Positions 15,975 through 24,269 of a DNA stretch of 49,810 bases are shown one piece after another. Position 1 is the first letter of the stretch. Each line of letters starts with the position of its first letter. This DNA comes from Bacillota bacterium (GTDB lineage Bacteria > Bacillota > Sulfobacillia > JACIYH01). The notes beneath the pieces were generated by a model. It was not told where the DNA came from. It made no database searches and worked only from the letters and a program-made list of their open reading frames with translations. The DNA is taken from assembly GCA_014360055.1 (NCBI GenBank), contig JACIYH010000013.1, forward strand, positions 1 through 49,810, in the 5' to 3' direction. A program made the translations under genes and the position numbers.

Positions 15975-17863
15975 AGACGGGTGCGGAGCGGTGGTGCGGT
16001 TACGCCGGGCGGGTGCTGCGCGTGGACCTGGATACGGGGCGTAGCACCATTGAGCCCCTCGATCGCGAGGCGGCGCGCCGGTACCTGGGCGGACGCGGCC
16101 TCAACATGCGGGTACTGTATGACGAGGTCCCCCCTGAGGTGGAGCCCCTTTCTCCCGAGAACCGGCTCATGTTCGCCACCGGGCCCCTGGTGGGTACCGC
16201 AGTCTCGGGTGCTTCCCGGGTGAACGTGAGCGCGCGGTCCCCCCTCACCGGCATCCTGGGGGACAGCAACGCCGGGGGGTTCTTCGGACCCGAACTCAAG
16301 TACGCCGGGTTTGACCAGGTGATCATCCGGGGGCGGGCGTCCGACCTGACCTACCTCCTGATCACGGAGGAGGGGGCCTGCCTGCGCCCCGCCGGGCACC
16401 TCCGGGGCCTGGATGTCTGGCAGACCCAGCAGGCCATCAGGGCGGAGTTGGGCGATGAGGGTGTGCAGGTGGGGGTGGCGGGCCCGGCCGCCGAGAACGG
16501 GGTGCTGTTTGCCGGAGTGTTCTTCAACCTGGCCCGTCCCGCCGCCCGGACCGGCATGGGGGCGGTGATGGCGGCCAAGGGCCTCAAGGCGGTGGCAGTC
16601 CGGGGCCGGGGGGCGGTGAGGGTGGCCGACCGCGCCGCCTTCGACGCCGCGGTGGCGGAGGCCGACGCCGCCATATTCGCCCATCCCGAATACGAACCCC
16701 GTAAGCGGCTGGGCACCACCCGGCTGGTGCGGGCCCTGCACGGCCTGGGGTGCCTGGCCAGCTTCCACTTCCGGACGGGCCGGTTCCCGGGGGTGGACCG
16801 GGTTTCCGGGGAGCATCTGGCGGCCACCTACCGGCTCAAGGGTAAGGCCTGCTTCGGTTGCAACATCCCCTGCAGCCGCTTCTTCCGCGTGGATTCCGGA
16901 CCCTTCGCCGGGCTTGCCAGCGAGGGTCCCGAGTTCGAGGGTCTGGCCGGGTTCTCTTCCCGGGTGGGGAACGACGACCTGGCGCTGGCGCTGCGCGCCA
17001 TCGACATGTGCAACCGTTACGGCATGGACGTGATCTCCACCTCCGAGGTCATCTCTTTCCTCATGGAACTGGCCGAGGCCGGTATCGTAGGCCCCGGCGA
17101 GGCCGACGGCCTGGACCTGCGCTGGGGCAACGGCCGGACCATACTGGCGCTCATCGAGAAGATCTGCCGCCGGGAGGGGATAGGGGAGGTACTGGCGGGC
17201 GGGGTGCGCCGCGCCGCCCAACTCATCGGCCGGGGAAGCGAGCGCTACGCCATGCACATCAAGGGCATGGAGGTGTTTCAGGCCGACCCCCGCGGCATCA
17301 AGGGGTACGCCCTGGGGCTGGCGGTGGCCAGCCGGGGCGGCGATCACCTGCGCTCGGAACCGTGGTTCGAACTCACCGGCAACCGGGAGGAAGCCCTGCG
17401 CCGCTTCGGGGTGGCGGAGGCGGCTGAGCGACTTGCCGCGGCAGGTAAGGGCGTCCTGGTCAAACACTACGAGGAGCGGTGCGCCCTGGCCGACTGCCTG
17501 GAAGTGTGCAAGAACACCCTGGTCAACATGGAGATCCTGCCCTACGACCAGGCGGCCCGCCTCCTGAGCGCCGCTACCGGCTGGGAATTCTCCGAGGAGG
17601 AAGTGCGCGACGCATGCGAGCGCCTGGTGAACCTGGAACGTTGCTACAACGCCCGCCTGGGGCTGGGGCGCCGGGACGACACCCTGCCCGAGCGCTTCAC
17701 CCGTGAGCCCCTTCCTCCCGACAGCGGACCCTCGGCGGGCAGCGTGGTGGAACTCGACCGGATGCTGGATGAATATTACCGTGCCCGCGGCTGGGACGAG
17801 TCCACGGGCCTCCCCAAGAAAGAGACGCTCTCCCGCCTCGGCCTCGACCGGCCAGCCCCCTGA
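15971..17863 (+). CDS. Aldehyde ferredoxin oxidoreductase (tungsten type)
   Basis: 630 residues, normal for AOR catalytic subunits. The cofactor-binding start (GYAGRVLRVDLDTG, YLGGRGLNMRVLYDE) and the metallopterin loop NAGGFFGPELKYAGFDQ are present. The [4Fe-4S] ligands are Cys294, Cys297 and Cys301 (CFGCNIPC), with Cys509 or Cys513 in DCLEVC as the late fourth ligand. AORs oxidise aldehydes to acids with ferredoxin, or reduce acids in acetogen-like anaerobes. ATG 15971 overlaps the ferredoxin stop. The aldehyde substrate cannot be deduced. Confidence 0.94.
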   Translation: MKTGAERWCGYAGRVLRVDLDTGRSTIEPLDREAARRYLGGRGLNMRVLYDEVPPEVEPLSPENRLMFATGPLVGTAVSGASRVNVSARSPLTGILGDSNAGGFFGPELKYAGFDQVIIRGRASDLTYLLITEEGACLRPAGHLRGLDVWQTQQAIRAELGDEGVQVGVAGPAAENGVLFAGVFFNLARPAARTGMGAVMAAKGLKAVAVRGRGAVRVADRAAFDAAVAEADAAIFAHPEYEPRKRLGTTRLVRALHGLGCLASFHFRTGRFPGVDRVSGEHLAATYRLKGKACFGCNIPCSRFFRVDSGPFAGLASEGPEFEGLAGFSSRVGNDDLALALRAIDMCNRYGMDVISTSEVISFLMELAEAGIVGPGEADGLDLRWGNGRTILALIEKICRREGIGEVLAGGVRRAAQLIGRGSERYAMHIKGMEVFQADPRGIKGYALGLAVASRGGDHLRSEPWFELTGNREEALRRFGVAEAAERLAAAGKGVLVKHYEERCALADCLEVCKNTLVNMEILPYDQAARLLSAATGWEFSEEEVRDACERLVNLERCYNARLGLGRRDDTLPERFTREPLPPDSGPSAGSVVELDRMLDEYYRARGWDESTGLPKKETLSRLGLDRPAP

Positions 17864-17884
17864 CCCGGGCAGCCAGATCCCGGT

Positions 17885-17910
17885 CCGGAGCAGCCAGCCC
17901 CCCGCTCCGG
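17885..17910. terminator. Candidate hairpin after AOR
   Basis: CCGGAGC and GCTCCGG form a 7-bp stem with a 12-nt loop, 22 bp beyond the AOR stop and before the convergent pseudogene. No T-run follows, so a bidirectional or Rho-assisted terminator is only a suggestion. Confidence 0.3.
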
Positions 17911-17949
17911 GTCCGGTGCGGGGCCGGGGGTGCTGCGTAGCCCGGGCCG

Positions 17950-18880
17950 CTACGGGGTCGGGGCCGGTGCGGGGAGGGGGACGGCGAAGATCCCCCGACT
18001 GGACGTAACGTATGCCATGTCCCCGGCCACGGCCACGTCGTAGGCGTAGCCGGGTGGGTTATACTGCCACGATATGCTGCCCGTATGGAGGCTGCAGGCG
18101 ACGATCCCCGCTCCGTAACGCACGATCAGGGTATCACCGGTCAGGACCCAGTTCTCGTGCTCGTGGAAGCCGGCGGGCAGCGAGGAAACCCCGGGCTGGT
18201 GAACCTCCCACAGGAAACTCCCGTCGCCAGCCCGGTAAGCGCTGATGCGGCTGTATGAGGTGAGGAGCAGGACGTCCCGGTAGTACCGCAGCCCGTACCG
18301 CTCTCCCGCGGGCACCGGGATTGAATACGCGGGGCTGCCGTCCGGCCCCAGGTGGTGGATGGGGCAGCGCTCCTGCGTCAGCACGGCCACAGCCAGGCCG
18401 TGGGGTGTGGCTGCCCAGTCGACCCCAAAGCAGTCGTCGGGCAGTCGCCGCGTCCAGAGGGTGTCTCCGTCCAGGCCGGCGATCCCCTTCCTGCGCAACT
18501 CCCGGCCCACCAGCTCGAGAGTGCTGAGGTTGCCGCCATGCCCGTTGACGAAGATGATGTGGGTGATGCCGTGGCGCACGAGGTGGTGGCAGATGTCACC
18601 CAGGTATGTCGCCAGGGTGGCGGGTGAGGTGGACAGGGTACCGGGGAAGTCGCCGTGATAGGCGGCATACCCCACCGGGATGGCCGGCACCAGTACCGCC
18701 TCCGGCACCAGGGCCGCTGCGCGACGGGCCAGCTCGCTCGCCAGGATCATGTCCGTCCCCAGGGGCATGTGGGGTCCATGCTGCTCGATGCTCCCCACCG
18801 GTACCAGGGCCAGAGGGGCCTTCTTGAAGACATCGGCCGTGAGTGGGGTTCGTTCTTGCAGCTGGCGGCCGGAATGCTGG
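17950..18880 (-). pseudogene. Chimeric remnant: creatininase N-terminal part joined to PQQ-repeat fragment
   Basis: The upstream part of this frame reads LQERTPLTADVFKK, APLALVPVGSIEQHGPHMPL and later FVNGHGGN, the N-terminal half of a creatininase-family amidohydrolase including metal-ligand motifs. After RRKGIAG, near 18450, it changes in frame to beta-propeller sequence (DGDTLWTRRL, YRAGDGSFLWEVHQPG, CSLHTGSISWQYNPPG), PQQ/WD-like repeats. The creatininase C-terminal half, including further active-site residues, is absent. No start codon precedes the conserved N-terminus; the first GTG (18798) is inside the VGSIEQHG motif. It abuts an ABC-permease fragment. A working protein is unlikely. 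Confidence 0.75.
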
Positions 18881-19053
18881 CTGCTGCCATTGCCATGGGT
18901 CTGGGAGTCACGATCGGGCTTGTTTCAGGATACGTGGGAGGGGCGGTTGACCAGGTACTGATGCGCCTGATGGACATCATGCTTGCGTTCCCGTACCTGC
19001 TGCTGGCGATGATTGTAGTGGCCATCCTCGGACCGAGCATCAGCAAGGGCTAA
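18850..19053 (+). pseudogene. DppC/OppC-type ABC permease fragment
   Basis: About 68 residues with strong likeness to the middle of peptide-ABC permeases: IGLVSGYVGGAVDQVLMRL, MDIMLAFPYLLLAMIVVAIL and GPS, then a stop. The N-terminal helix, the EAA loop and later helices are missing, and no other transporter subunits are nearby. It overlaps antisense the 5' edge of the creatininase remnant, and its stop TAA overlaps the next fragment, so it is debris from rearrangement. Confidence 0.78.
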
Positions 19054-19205
19054 CCGGGGTCTGGCCCTGCCGGTGAGGGACGACCGGGGCGCGGTGCGTT
19101 TCCTGGAGTCCGGGAACATCCGCCTCCCTGAAGAGGTGAAGGATTACCACCCCGAGCGGGTGAAAAAGAGAGGGGTGGACGAGGGGCGTCGTCCTGTGAA
19201 GATCG
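19052..19205 (+). pseudogene. C-terminal fragment resembling methylaspartate mutase E subunit
   Basis: From the AAC that overlaps the previous stop, the frame reads NRGLALPVRDDRGAVRFLES, then GNIRLPEEVKDYHPERVKKR. This matches the end of the glutamate mutase E subunit (pattern 'ARD..GAVRFLD.GNLP.PEEVK.FHR'). The rest of that roughly 480-residue enzyme is absent. Homology is recalled from family patterns, so the family call is moderate; that it is a fragment is more certain. Confidence 0.55.
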
Positions 19206-19277
19206 GCGGGCTGGACATAGAGAGGGCGAGGGACCAGGGTGGTGGGAAGCCCGCGACAGCCGTAGGAGGGGAAGGGA

Positions 19278-20468
19278 ATGGCAGGGGAACTGGGAGGCCC
19301 CCGGCTGGCGGCGAGGATGGCCGACGTGCGGGAGTCGGGTACCGTGGAACTGATGGACCGGGCGCGCCAGTTGCGTGCCCGGGGCCAGGACGTGGTGAGC
19401 CTGGCGGGAGGAGAGCCCGACTTCGACACGCCTGCGGGGGCGGTGGAGGAGGCAGTGCGGGCCCTGCGGGAGGGGTTTACCCACTACGTGTCAAGCCGGG
19501 GGATACCTGAACTGCGGCGGGCAATCGCTGGGAAGTTGCAGCGGGAGAATGGCGTCGCCTACGATGCCGATACCGAAATCGTGGTCACCGTGGGGGCCAA
19601 GATGGCCCTCCTGTCGGCCATCCTCGTCCTGGTGGAGCCGGGGGAAGAGGTGATCTCCTTCGGCCCGGCCTGGGTTTCCTACCAGCCCATGGTGGCCCTG
19701 GCCGGGGGTCGCCTGGTGGCTGTTCCCCTGCGAGCAGAAGGGGGGCGCTTCGCCTTCGACGAGGCCGAGGTGCAGCGAGCCGTTACCCCCAGGACGAAGG
19801 TGCTCCTGGTCAACAACCCCCACAATCCCACGGGCAAGGTTTTCTCCCGGGACGAACTCGCCTTCCTGGCCGGGCTTGCCCGCGAGCACGACCTGGTGGT
19901 GATCGCCGACGAGATCTACGAACACATCGTTTACGACGGTCGCCGGCACGTGAGCATGGCTTCCCTGGACGGGATGCGGGAGCGTACCGTGACGGTAAAC
20001 GGTTTCTCCAAGGCGTATGCCATGACGGGGTGGCGGCTGGGTTACCTGGCTGCCCCGGCGGCGGTGGCCTCGGCTGCCCTTGCCATCACGCAGCAGACCA
20101 CCACCTGTGCCACGTCCTTTGCCCAAAAGGGAGCGGTCGCCGCCCTCACCACTGGCGGGGGAGCCGTAGCCGCCATGGTGGCCGAGTTCGCCCGCAGGCG
20201 CCAGTTCCTGCTCGAGCGCTTCCGGGCCATTCCTGGAGTGGAGTTGATCCCCCCGGAGGGAACGTTTTACGCCTTCCCCCGCCTGCCCGGTGACACCCCG
20301 TCGACGGAGGTGGCGCGGCGGCTCCTGGAGGAGAAGCAGGTGGCGGTGGTGCCGGGGTCGGTGTTCGGGGAGGCCGGAGAGGGGTTCCTGCGCCTTTCCT
20401 TCTCCTGCTCGCTGGGGGAGCTGTGCCGGGGACTGGATCGCCTGGAGGCCTTCTTCCGGGGCGGCTGA
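19278..20468 (+). CDS. Class I/II pyridoxal-phosphate aminotransferase
   Basis: 396 residues, fold type I aminotransferase like bacterial aspartate aminotransferases. Landmarks are SLAGGEPDFDTP, HYVSSRGIPELRRAIA, the cofactor region NNPHNPTGKVFS, the Asp/Tyr pair in VVIADEIYEHIVYDG, the PLP lysine in NGFSKAYAMTGWRLGY and the substrate-carboxylate arginine in FLRLSFSCS. AGGAGGGGAAGG precedes ATG 19278. It is followed 41 bp later by a disrupted GntR regulator and an MFS transporter, perhaps once a regulated amino-acid locus. Confidence 0.93.
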   Translation: MAGELGGPRLAARMADVRESGTVELMDRARQLRARGQDVVSLAGGEPDFDTPAGAVEEAVRALREGFTHYVSSRGIPELRRAIAGKLQRENGVAYDADTEIVVTVGAKMALLSAILVLVEPGEEVISFGPAWVSYQPMVALAGGRLVAVPLRAEGGRFAFDEAEVQRAVTPRTKVLLVNNPHNPTGKVFSRDELAFLAGLAREHDLVVIADEIYEHIVYDGRRHVSMASLDGMRERTVTVNGFSKAYAMTGWRLGYLAAPAAVASAALAITQQTTTCATSFAQKGAVAALTTGGGAVAAMVAEFARRRQFLLERFRAIPGVELIPPEGTFYAFPRLPGDTPSTEVARRLLEEKQVAVVPGSVFGEAGEGFLRLSFSCSLGELCRGLDRLEAFFRGG

Positions 20469-20509
20469 CCGCTTGGGCGATGAGGAGTATCCTGTAGGGA
20501 GGGCACGGT

Positions 20510-21211
20510 GTGGAGGAAGCTCTGGCGCGGAGGGTGGCGATGGCGGACACGGGGTGCCTGCGGCGGGCTGATCACCGCCTGCTGCGGGATGATGTGGCCG
20601 ATGCCCTGCGGGATGCCATTCTCGACGGGAAAATGGCCCCTGGTACCAGGCTGATCGAATCGGCCATAGCCGAGCAGATGGGTGTGAGCCGTGGCCCGGT
20701 GCGGGAAGCCCTGGTTGAACTGGAAAGGCAGGGCCTGGTGGTGATGGAGCCGCACCGGGGGGCGGTGGTGCGGCCCATGCAGCCACGGGACGCCTGGGAG
20801 GTATACACGCTGCGTGCCGAACTGGAGGCACTGGCCATCGGCCAGGGCCGGGAATAGTGGGGCGACGAGGAGATTAGCACTCTGCGACAGGTGCTGACCC
20901 GGATGGAAGCGCTGCGCGACGAAGACGGCCAGGCCGCTGCCGCGAAGCTAGACCTGGAATTCCACGGCCTGGTGTGCGGCATGTCTCGTAATCGCCGCCT
21001 CATCGGCATGTTCAGAGGTCTTGACCCCCTGGTGTGGGGCCTCTTCCTCGCCGTGACCAGCTATCTGGGACTGGGCCCTACCGTTATGGCGCAGCGCCAC
21101 CGGCCCATCGTGGAAGCCCTCGCCGCGCGGGACTTCGAGTTGGCCATGCGCGTGGTGCGGGAGCACTACGTCAGGACGGCCGAAGAGATGTTGCGCCAGC
21201 AGGGTGCATAG
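20510..21211 (+). pseudogene. GntR/FCD-family regulator interrupted by an in-frame TAG
   Basis: One frame encodes an N-terminal winged helix (LRDAILDGKMAPGTRLIES, EQMGVSRGPVREALVELER) and an FCD ligand-binding domain (VYTLRAELEALAIG ... WGDEEISTLRQVLTRMEA ... LDLEFHGLVCG, then RHRPIVEALAARDFELA). It is broken once by TAG at 20855-20857 between ALAIGQGRE and WGDEEIS. No base is gained or lost, and the downstream part stays well conserved. As written only the DNA-binding domain with a short stub is made; a recent nonsense mutation, a base error or readthrough are the options. It sits between the aminotransferase and an MFS gene it may have controlled. Confidence 0.85.
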
Positions 21212-21259
21212 TCGCGGCCAAGGGGATGGTGCAGCATTGTTTAGGACTGACGGGCCTCA

Positions 21260-22612
21260 ATGCATGACCGTATTCTGACGGCAGCCCGGCCGCCCAGGCC
21301 GTGGCACGACTGGCGGGTGCTGGTGGGCCTGTTTTTCGCGGGCTGGGTGGTGACGTACACCAACCGCACCGTCCTCTCTGCAGGCCTCAAGCTGCTGGAG
21401 CAGGAGTGGTCCGTCAGCCCCGCCGGCCTGGGCCTCATCAACTCGGCATTCTTCCTTGCGTACGCCCTCATGCAGGTGCCGGCCGGTGTCCTGGCCGACC
21501 GGTTGTCGCGCCGCATGGTCCTGCTGGCGGGGTGGTTCCTGCATGCCGCCGGCACGGTGGCCGGTGCCTTCTGCTCCGGCATCGGTCTTTTCGCGGGTGC
21601 GCGGGTCGCCACCGGCCTGGGGCAGGGGACCTACTACTCAACCCAGTATGCTCTGGCCGTGGCCTCGGTCCCGCCCGAGCACCGGGCCCGGGCGCTGGCT
21701 CTCATCAATTCGGGGATGAGCGCCGGCATCCTTGCCGGCTGGGGTGCTGGGGCGGTGTTGCTCTACCGGTGGGAGGTACCGTGGCGTTCGGGCTTCCTGG
21801 CCCTGGGGCTGCTGACGGCGGGTCTGGGTGTGCTCATGATGCTGGCATTGCGGGAAGAGCCGCGTTCCGGGCGAACTCCGGGCCCGGGCCGGAGCACTGC
21901 CGCAGCGGTGCCGGGGCGGGGCGCCACGACCCCAGCGTCTGGTCGCCACGGGGGAACGACCGGGCCGGGCAGGAGCGGAAGGACGCTGGTGCTTGCCTGC
22001 GCCACCTCGTTCTGCAGCATGTATGCTTTCTACGTCCTCCTGGCCTGGCTGCCCTTCTATCTCCAGGCGGCCCGCCACCTGGAGGGCGGGGAGGCCGGGC
22101 TGGTCTCCGCGCTGGTGCCGTTGGTATCCATTCCGGCGTCTTTACTTGCCGCGGCCTGGTCGGACCGCCCCACCCCCACGCGGTTGCGCCATGCGACGTC
22201 GGCCTCATCTGAGGGGCCCGCTCCGCCCGCGGGCGGCGGGAAGGCCGGGTCGCGGCGGGCGACCGCGCTGTCGGTGCTGCTTCCTGCTTCGGCGCTGGCG
22301 GTGTTGCTGGTGGGGCTGGTCCCGGGGCATGGGGCACTGTATGCCGGTGTGCTCCTTTACGGTTTGACCGGGAAGCTGGTGGTGGACCCGCTGCTAGTGG
22401 CTGAGGTTGCCGGGGCGGCGCCTGGGGAGGCGTACGCGAGGGTATTTGGTATGCTGAACCTTGCCTCGACCGTGCCCACCTTCCTTGCTCCTGCGGTGAC
22501 GGGCTGGCTTGTTGACTTCACGGGCGGGTTCGAGATGGCATTCGTGGTGTCTGCCGTCCTGCTTGCGATTGGCACTGCCACTGCGGTGAGCCTGCGCCGC
22601 GCCACGCGCTAA
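21260..22612 (+). CDS. MFS transporter
   Basis: 450 residues, about twelve helices, resembling anion:cation symporter or sugar-acid-type MFS proteins. Helix 1 reads LVGLFFAGWVVTYTNRTVLS, helix 2 ends with GVLADRLSRRMVLLAGW (MFS signature) and helix 5 contains INSGMSAGILAGWGAGAVLL. A Gly/Pro/Thr-rich central loop joins the halves. Substrate unknown. It is co-directional with the broken GntR gene and aminotransferase. The ribosome binding site ahead of ATG 21260 is weak. Confidence 0.85.
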   Translation: MHDRILTAARPPRPWHDWRVLVGLFFAGWVVTYTNRTVLSAGLKLLEQEWSVSPAGLGLINSAFFLAYALMQVPAGVLADRLSRRMVLLAGWFLHAAGTVAGAFCSGIGLFAGARVATGLGQGTYYSTQYALAVASVPPEHRARALALINSGMSAGILAGWGAGAVLLYRWEVPWRSGFLALGLLTAGLGVLMMLALREEPRSGRTPGPGRSTAAAVPGRGATTPASGRHGGTTGPGRSGRTLVLACATSFCSMYAFYVLLAWLPFYLQAARHLEGGEAGLVSALVPLVSIPASLLAAAWSDRPTPTRLRHATSASSEGPAPPAGGGKAGSRRATALSVLLPASALAVLLVGLVPGHGALYAGVLLYGLTGKLVVDPLLVAEVAGAAPGEAYARVFGMLNLASTVPTFLAPAVTGWLVDFTGGFEMAFVVSAVLLAIGTATAVSLRRATR

Positions 22613-22664
22613 GCGGGCCGCCCTTGCGGTCGTCCTAACTCCTGCCAGATAAAGTCAGGGTCTA

Positions 22665-22692
22665 CGGGGGTGCTCCGGGTGGGGCACCCCCG
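22665..22692. terminator. Strong GC hairpin after the MFS gene
   Basis: CGGGGGTGC and GCACCCCCG pair perfectly over 9 bp with a 10-nt loop, about 50 bp after the MFS stop and just before the excisionase gene. No T-run follows. It could terminate the MFS transcript or mark the left edge of the integrase module. Confidence 0.45.
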
Positions 22693-22740
22693 AGTATCAT
22701 GTACTGCCGCTGCGGGCGGCGGAGGGGGTGGTGTCGGGTG

Positions 22741-22947
22741 ATGGGTGAAGATCTGCCGCCCATCCTCACCGTGGAGGAGGCGGCGGCCCTGCTGAGGCTG
22801 AAGCGGAGCACCGCCTACGAGCTGGTCCGGCGCGGGCAGATTCCTTCGTTCCGGGTGGGGCGGTTCATCCGCGTGCCCAGAGACGCCCTGCTGAGGATGG
22901 CCGAGCAGGCCGGGCGCAAGGTAGAGGCGCCGGGCGGGGCGAAGTAG
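22741..22947 (+). CDS. Excisionase-type helix-turn-helix protein
   Basis: 68 residues, a single MerR-like HTH_17 domain: PPILTVEEAAALLRLKRSTA, then YELVRRGQIPSFRVGRFIRV and PRDALLRM. This is the standard excisionase/DNA-binding-domain pattern. ATG 22741 is chosen as the first residue next to the conserved part. It lies 49 bp before a tyrosine integrase, so it most likely acts as the recombination directionality factor of a small integrated element. Confidence 0.88.
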   Translation: MGEDLPPILTVEEAAALLRLKRSTAYELVRRGQIPSFRVGRFIRVPRDALLRMAEQAGRKVEAPGGAK

Positions 22948-22996
22948 CAGGCGGCGCCCCGCCCGGCCCTCTCTGGGAGAGGAGGGCGCGGAACGA

Positions 22997-24175
22997 GTGA
23001 GAGGGCACATCAGGAAGAGGGCGAAGGATTCGTGGACGGTAGTGGTGGAGTTGCCCCGCGACCCCGAGACCGGGAAACGGCGGCAGAAGTGGGTGACGGT
23101 GAAGGGGACGAAGAGGGACGCGGAGAGGGTGCTGGCCGAAGTGGCGGCCCAGGTCACGGCAGGCACCTTCGCTGCGCCGCGGGCAAAGCTGAGCCTGGGG
23201 GAGTACCTCGACCAGTGGTACGAGGCCTGCCACACGGGGGTGAGGCTGAACACGCAGGGGTGCTGGCAGCGGGCGATCAAGCACTGGAAGGAGGTACTGG
23301 GGGGCGCACCGCTGGCTCGCCTGACCGCCCTGGACATACAGCGTGCCCTGGCCCGCCTGCCGGAGCACCTGTCGGGCGCGAGCAGGCACACCTTCTTCGG
23401 CGTGCTCAGGTCGGCGCTCGGCCAGGCGGTGAAGTGGGGTCTGCTGCCACGCAACCCGGCCGAAGGTGTGAAGCCGCCGCCCCGATCTCGGAGGGAGTTG
23501 CAGGTCTGGAACGAGGAGCAGGCAGCCCGGTTCCTGGAGGCCGCGCGCTCCACGCGGTACTACGCCCTGTTTTACCTCGCCCTGGCTACGGGGATGCGGA
23601 TCGGGGAACTGCTGGGGCTCACGTGGGACGACGTGGACCTGGATACGGGGGTCATCCAGGTCCGCCGCGCCATCGCCACCTGCGTGGCCCGCACGGGGGA
23701 GCCGGTCTGGCAGGAGCCCAAGACTTCTGCCGGCCGCAGGCGCGTCCCCATCGGTGGGCAGGCCGTGGAAGTCCTCAGACAGCACCGCAAGGCCCAGCTT
23801 GAGCAGCGGCTGCGGGCCGGGCCCGAGTGGCGCGACTATGGCCTCGTGTTCTGCACCCGCAAGGGGGGGGCCCTGTTCAACATGAACGTCAACAAGGCCC
23901 TCGCCGCGTGCTGCAAGAAGGCCGGCGTCCCCCGCATCCGGTTCCACGACCTGCGGCACACCCACGCCACTTTACTGCTGCGGCAGGGCGTCCACCCGAA
24001 GGTGGTGTCGGAACGGCTGGGGCACACGAGCGTAAAAATCACGCTTGACATTTACAGCCACGTACTGCCCGACACCCAGGAGGAGGCCGTCCGGGCTGTG
24101 GAGAGAGCCCTTGGAGCCTGCCGCGTTGGCAATCCGTTAGCAAACCGCCCCCGAAGGGGGAGGGGCGGTCGCTGA
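22997..24175 (+). CDS. Tyrosine-type site-specific integrase
   Basis: 392 residues. An AP2-like arm-binding N-terminus (GHIRKRAKDSWTVVVELP) and SAM-like core-binding region (SLGEYLDQWYEAC) lead to the catalytic domain. The catalytic set is complete: Arg in ATGMRIGELLGLTWDDVD, Lys in KTSAGRRRVP, His-x-x-Arg in FHDLRHTHATLLL, His in LGHTSVKITLDIY and the nucleophile Tyr in IYSHV. GTG 22997 has GGGAGAGGAGG upstream. No other phage or conjugation genes follow, so it looks like the remnant, or the whole, of a very small integrative element. Confidence 0.95.
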   Translation: MRGHIRKRAKDSWTVVVELPRDPETGKRRQKWVTVKGTKRDAERVLAEVAAQVTAGTFAAPRAKLSLGEYLDQWYEACHTGVRLNTQGCWQRAIKHWKEVLGGAPLARLTALDIQRALARLPEHLSGASRHTFFGVLRSALGQAVKWGLLPRNPAEGVKPPPRSRRELQVWNEEQAARFLEAARSTRYYALFYLALATGMRIGELLGLTWDDVDLDTGVIQVRRAIATCVARTGEPVWQEPKTSAGRRRVPIGGQAVEVLRQHRKAQLEQRLRAGPEWRDYGLVFCTRKGGALFNMNVNKALAACCKKAGVPRIRFHDLRHTHATLLLRQGVHPKVVSERLGHTSVKITLDIYSHVLPDTQEEAVRAVERALGACRVGNPLANRPRRGRGGR

Positions 24176-24206
24176 AAGCCCTGGCACTGTGAGAAAAGAG
24201 GGAGCA

Positions 24207-24260
24207 CTCCCGCGTTGACTGCATGGGGGGCAGCAACATCATATTCTGTCAACGCGGGAG
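24207..24260. promoter_or_regulatory. 13-bp perfect inverted repeat upstream of the subtilase
   Basis: CTCCCGCGTTGAC (24207-24219) and GTCAACGCGGGAG (24248-24260) are perfect inverted copies with a 28-bp spacer. The right arm ends 9 bp before the subtilase GTG. There is no T-run on either strand. It lies between the integrase end and the protease, so it may be an operator, an mRNA hairpin hiding the ribosome binding site, or an element end. Confidence 0.55.
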
Positions 24261-24269
24261 GGGTTCCCC

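Noticed and set aside
15914-17467. A 517-codon minus-strand frame
   Set aside because: Complement of the well-supported AOR gene; no recognisable domain.
20855-20857. Pyrrolysine or programmed readthrough at TAG in the GntR gene
   Set aside because: The position is a linker with no catalytic meaning, no following structure was seen, and nothing in the window suggests a Pyl system.
22612-22740. tRNA gene serving as the integrase attachment site
   Set aside because: No T-loop GGTTCRA-type motif or cloverleaf is visible next to either end of the integrase unit.
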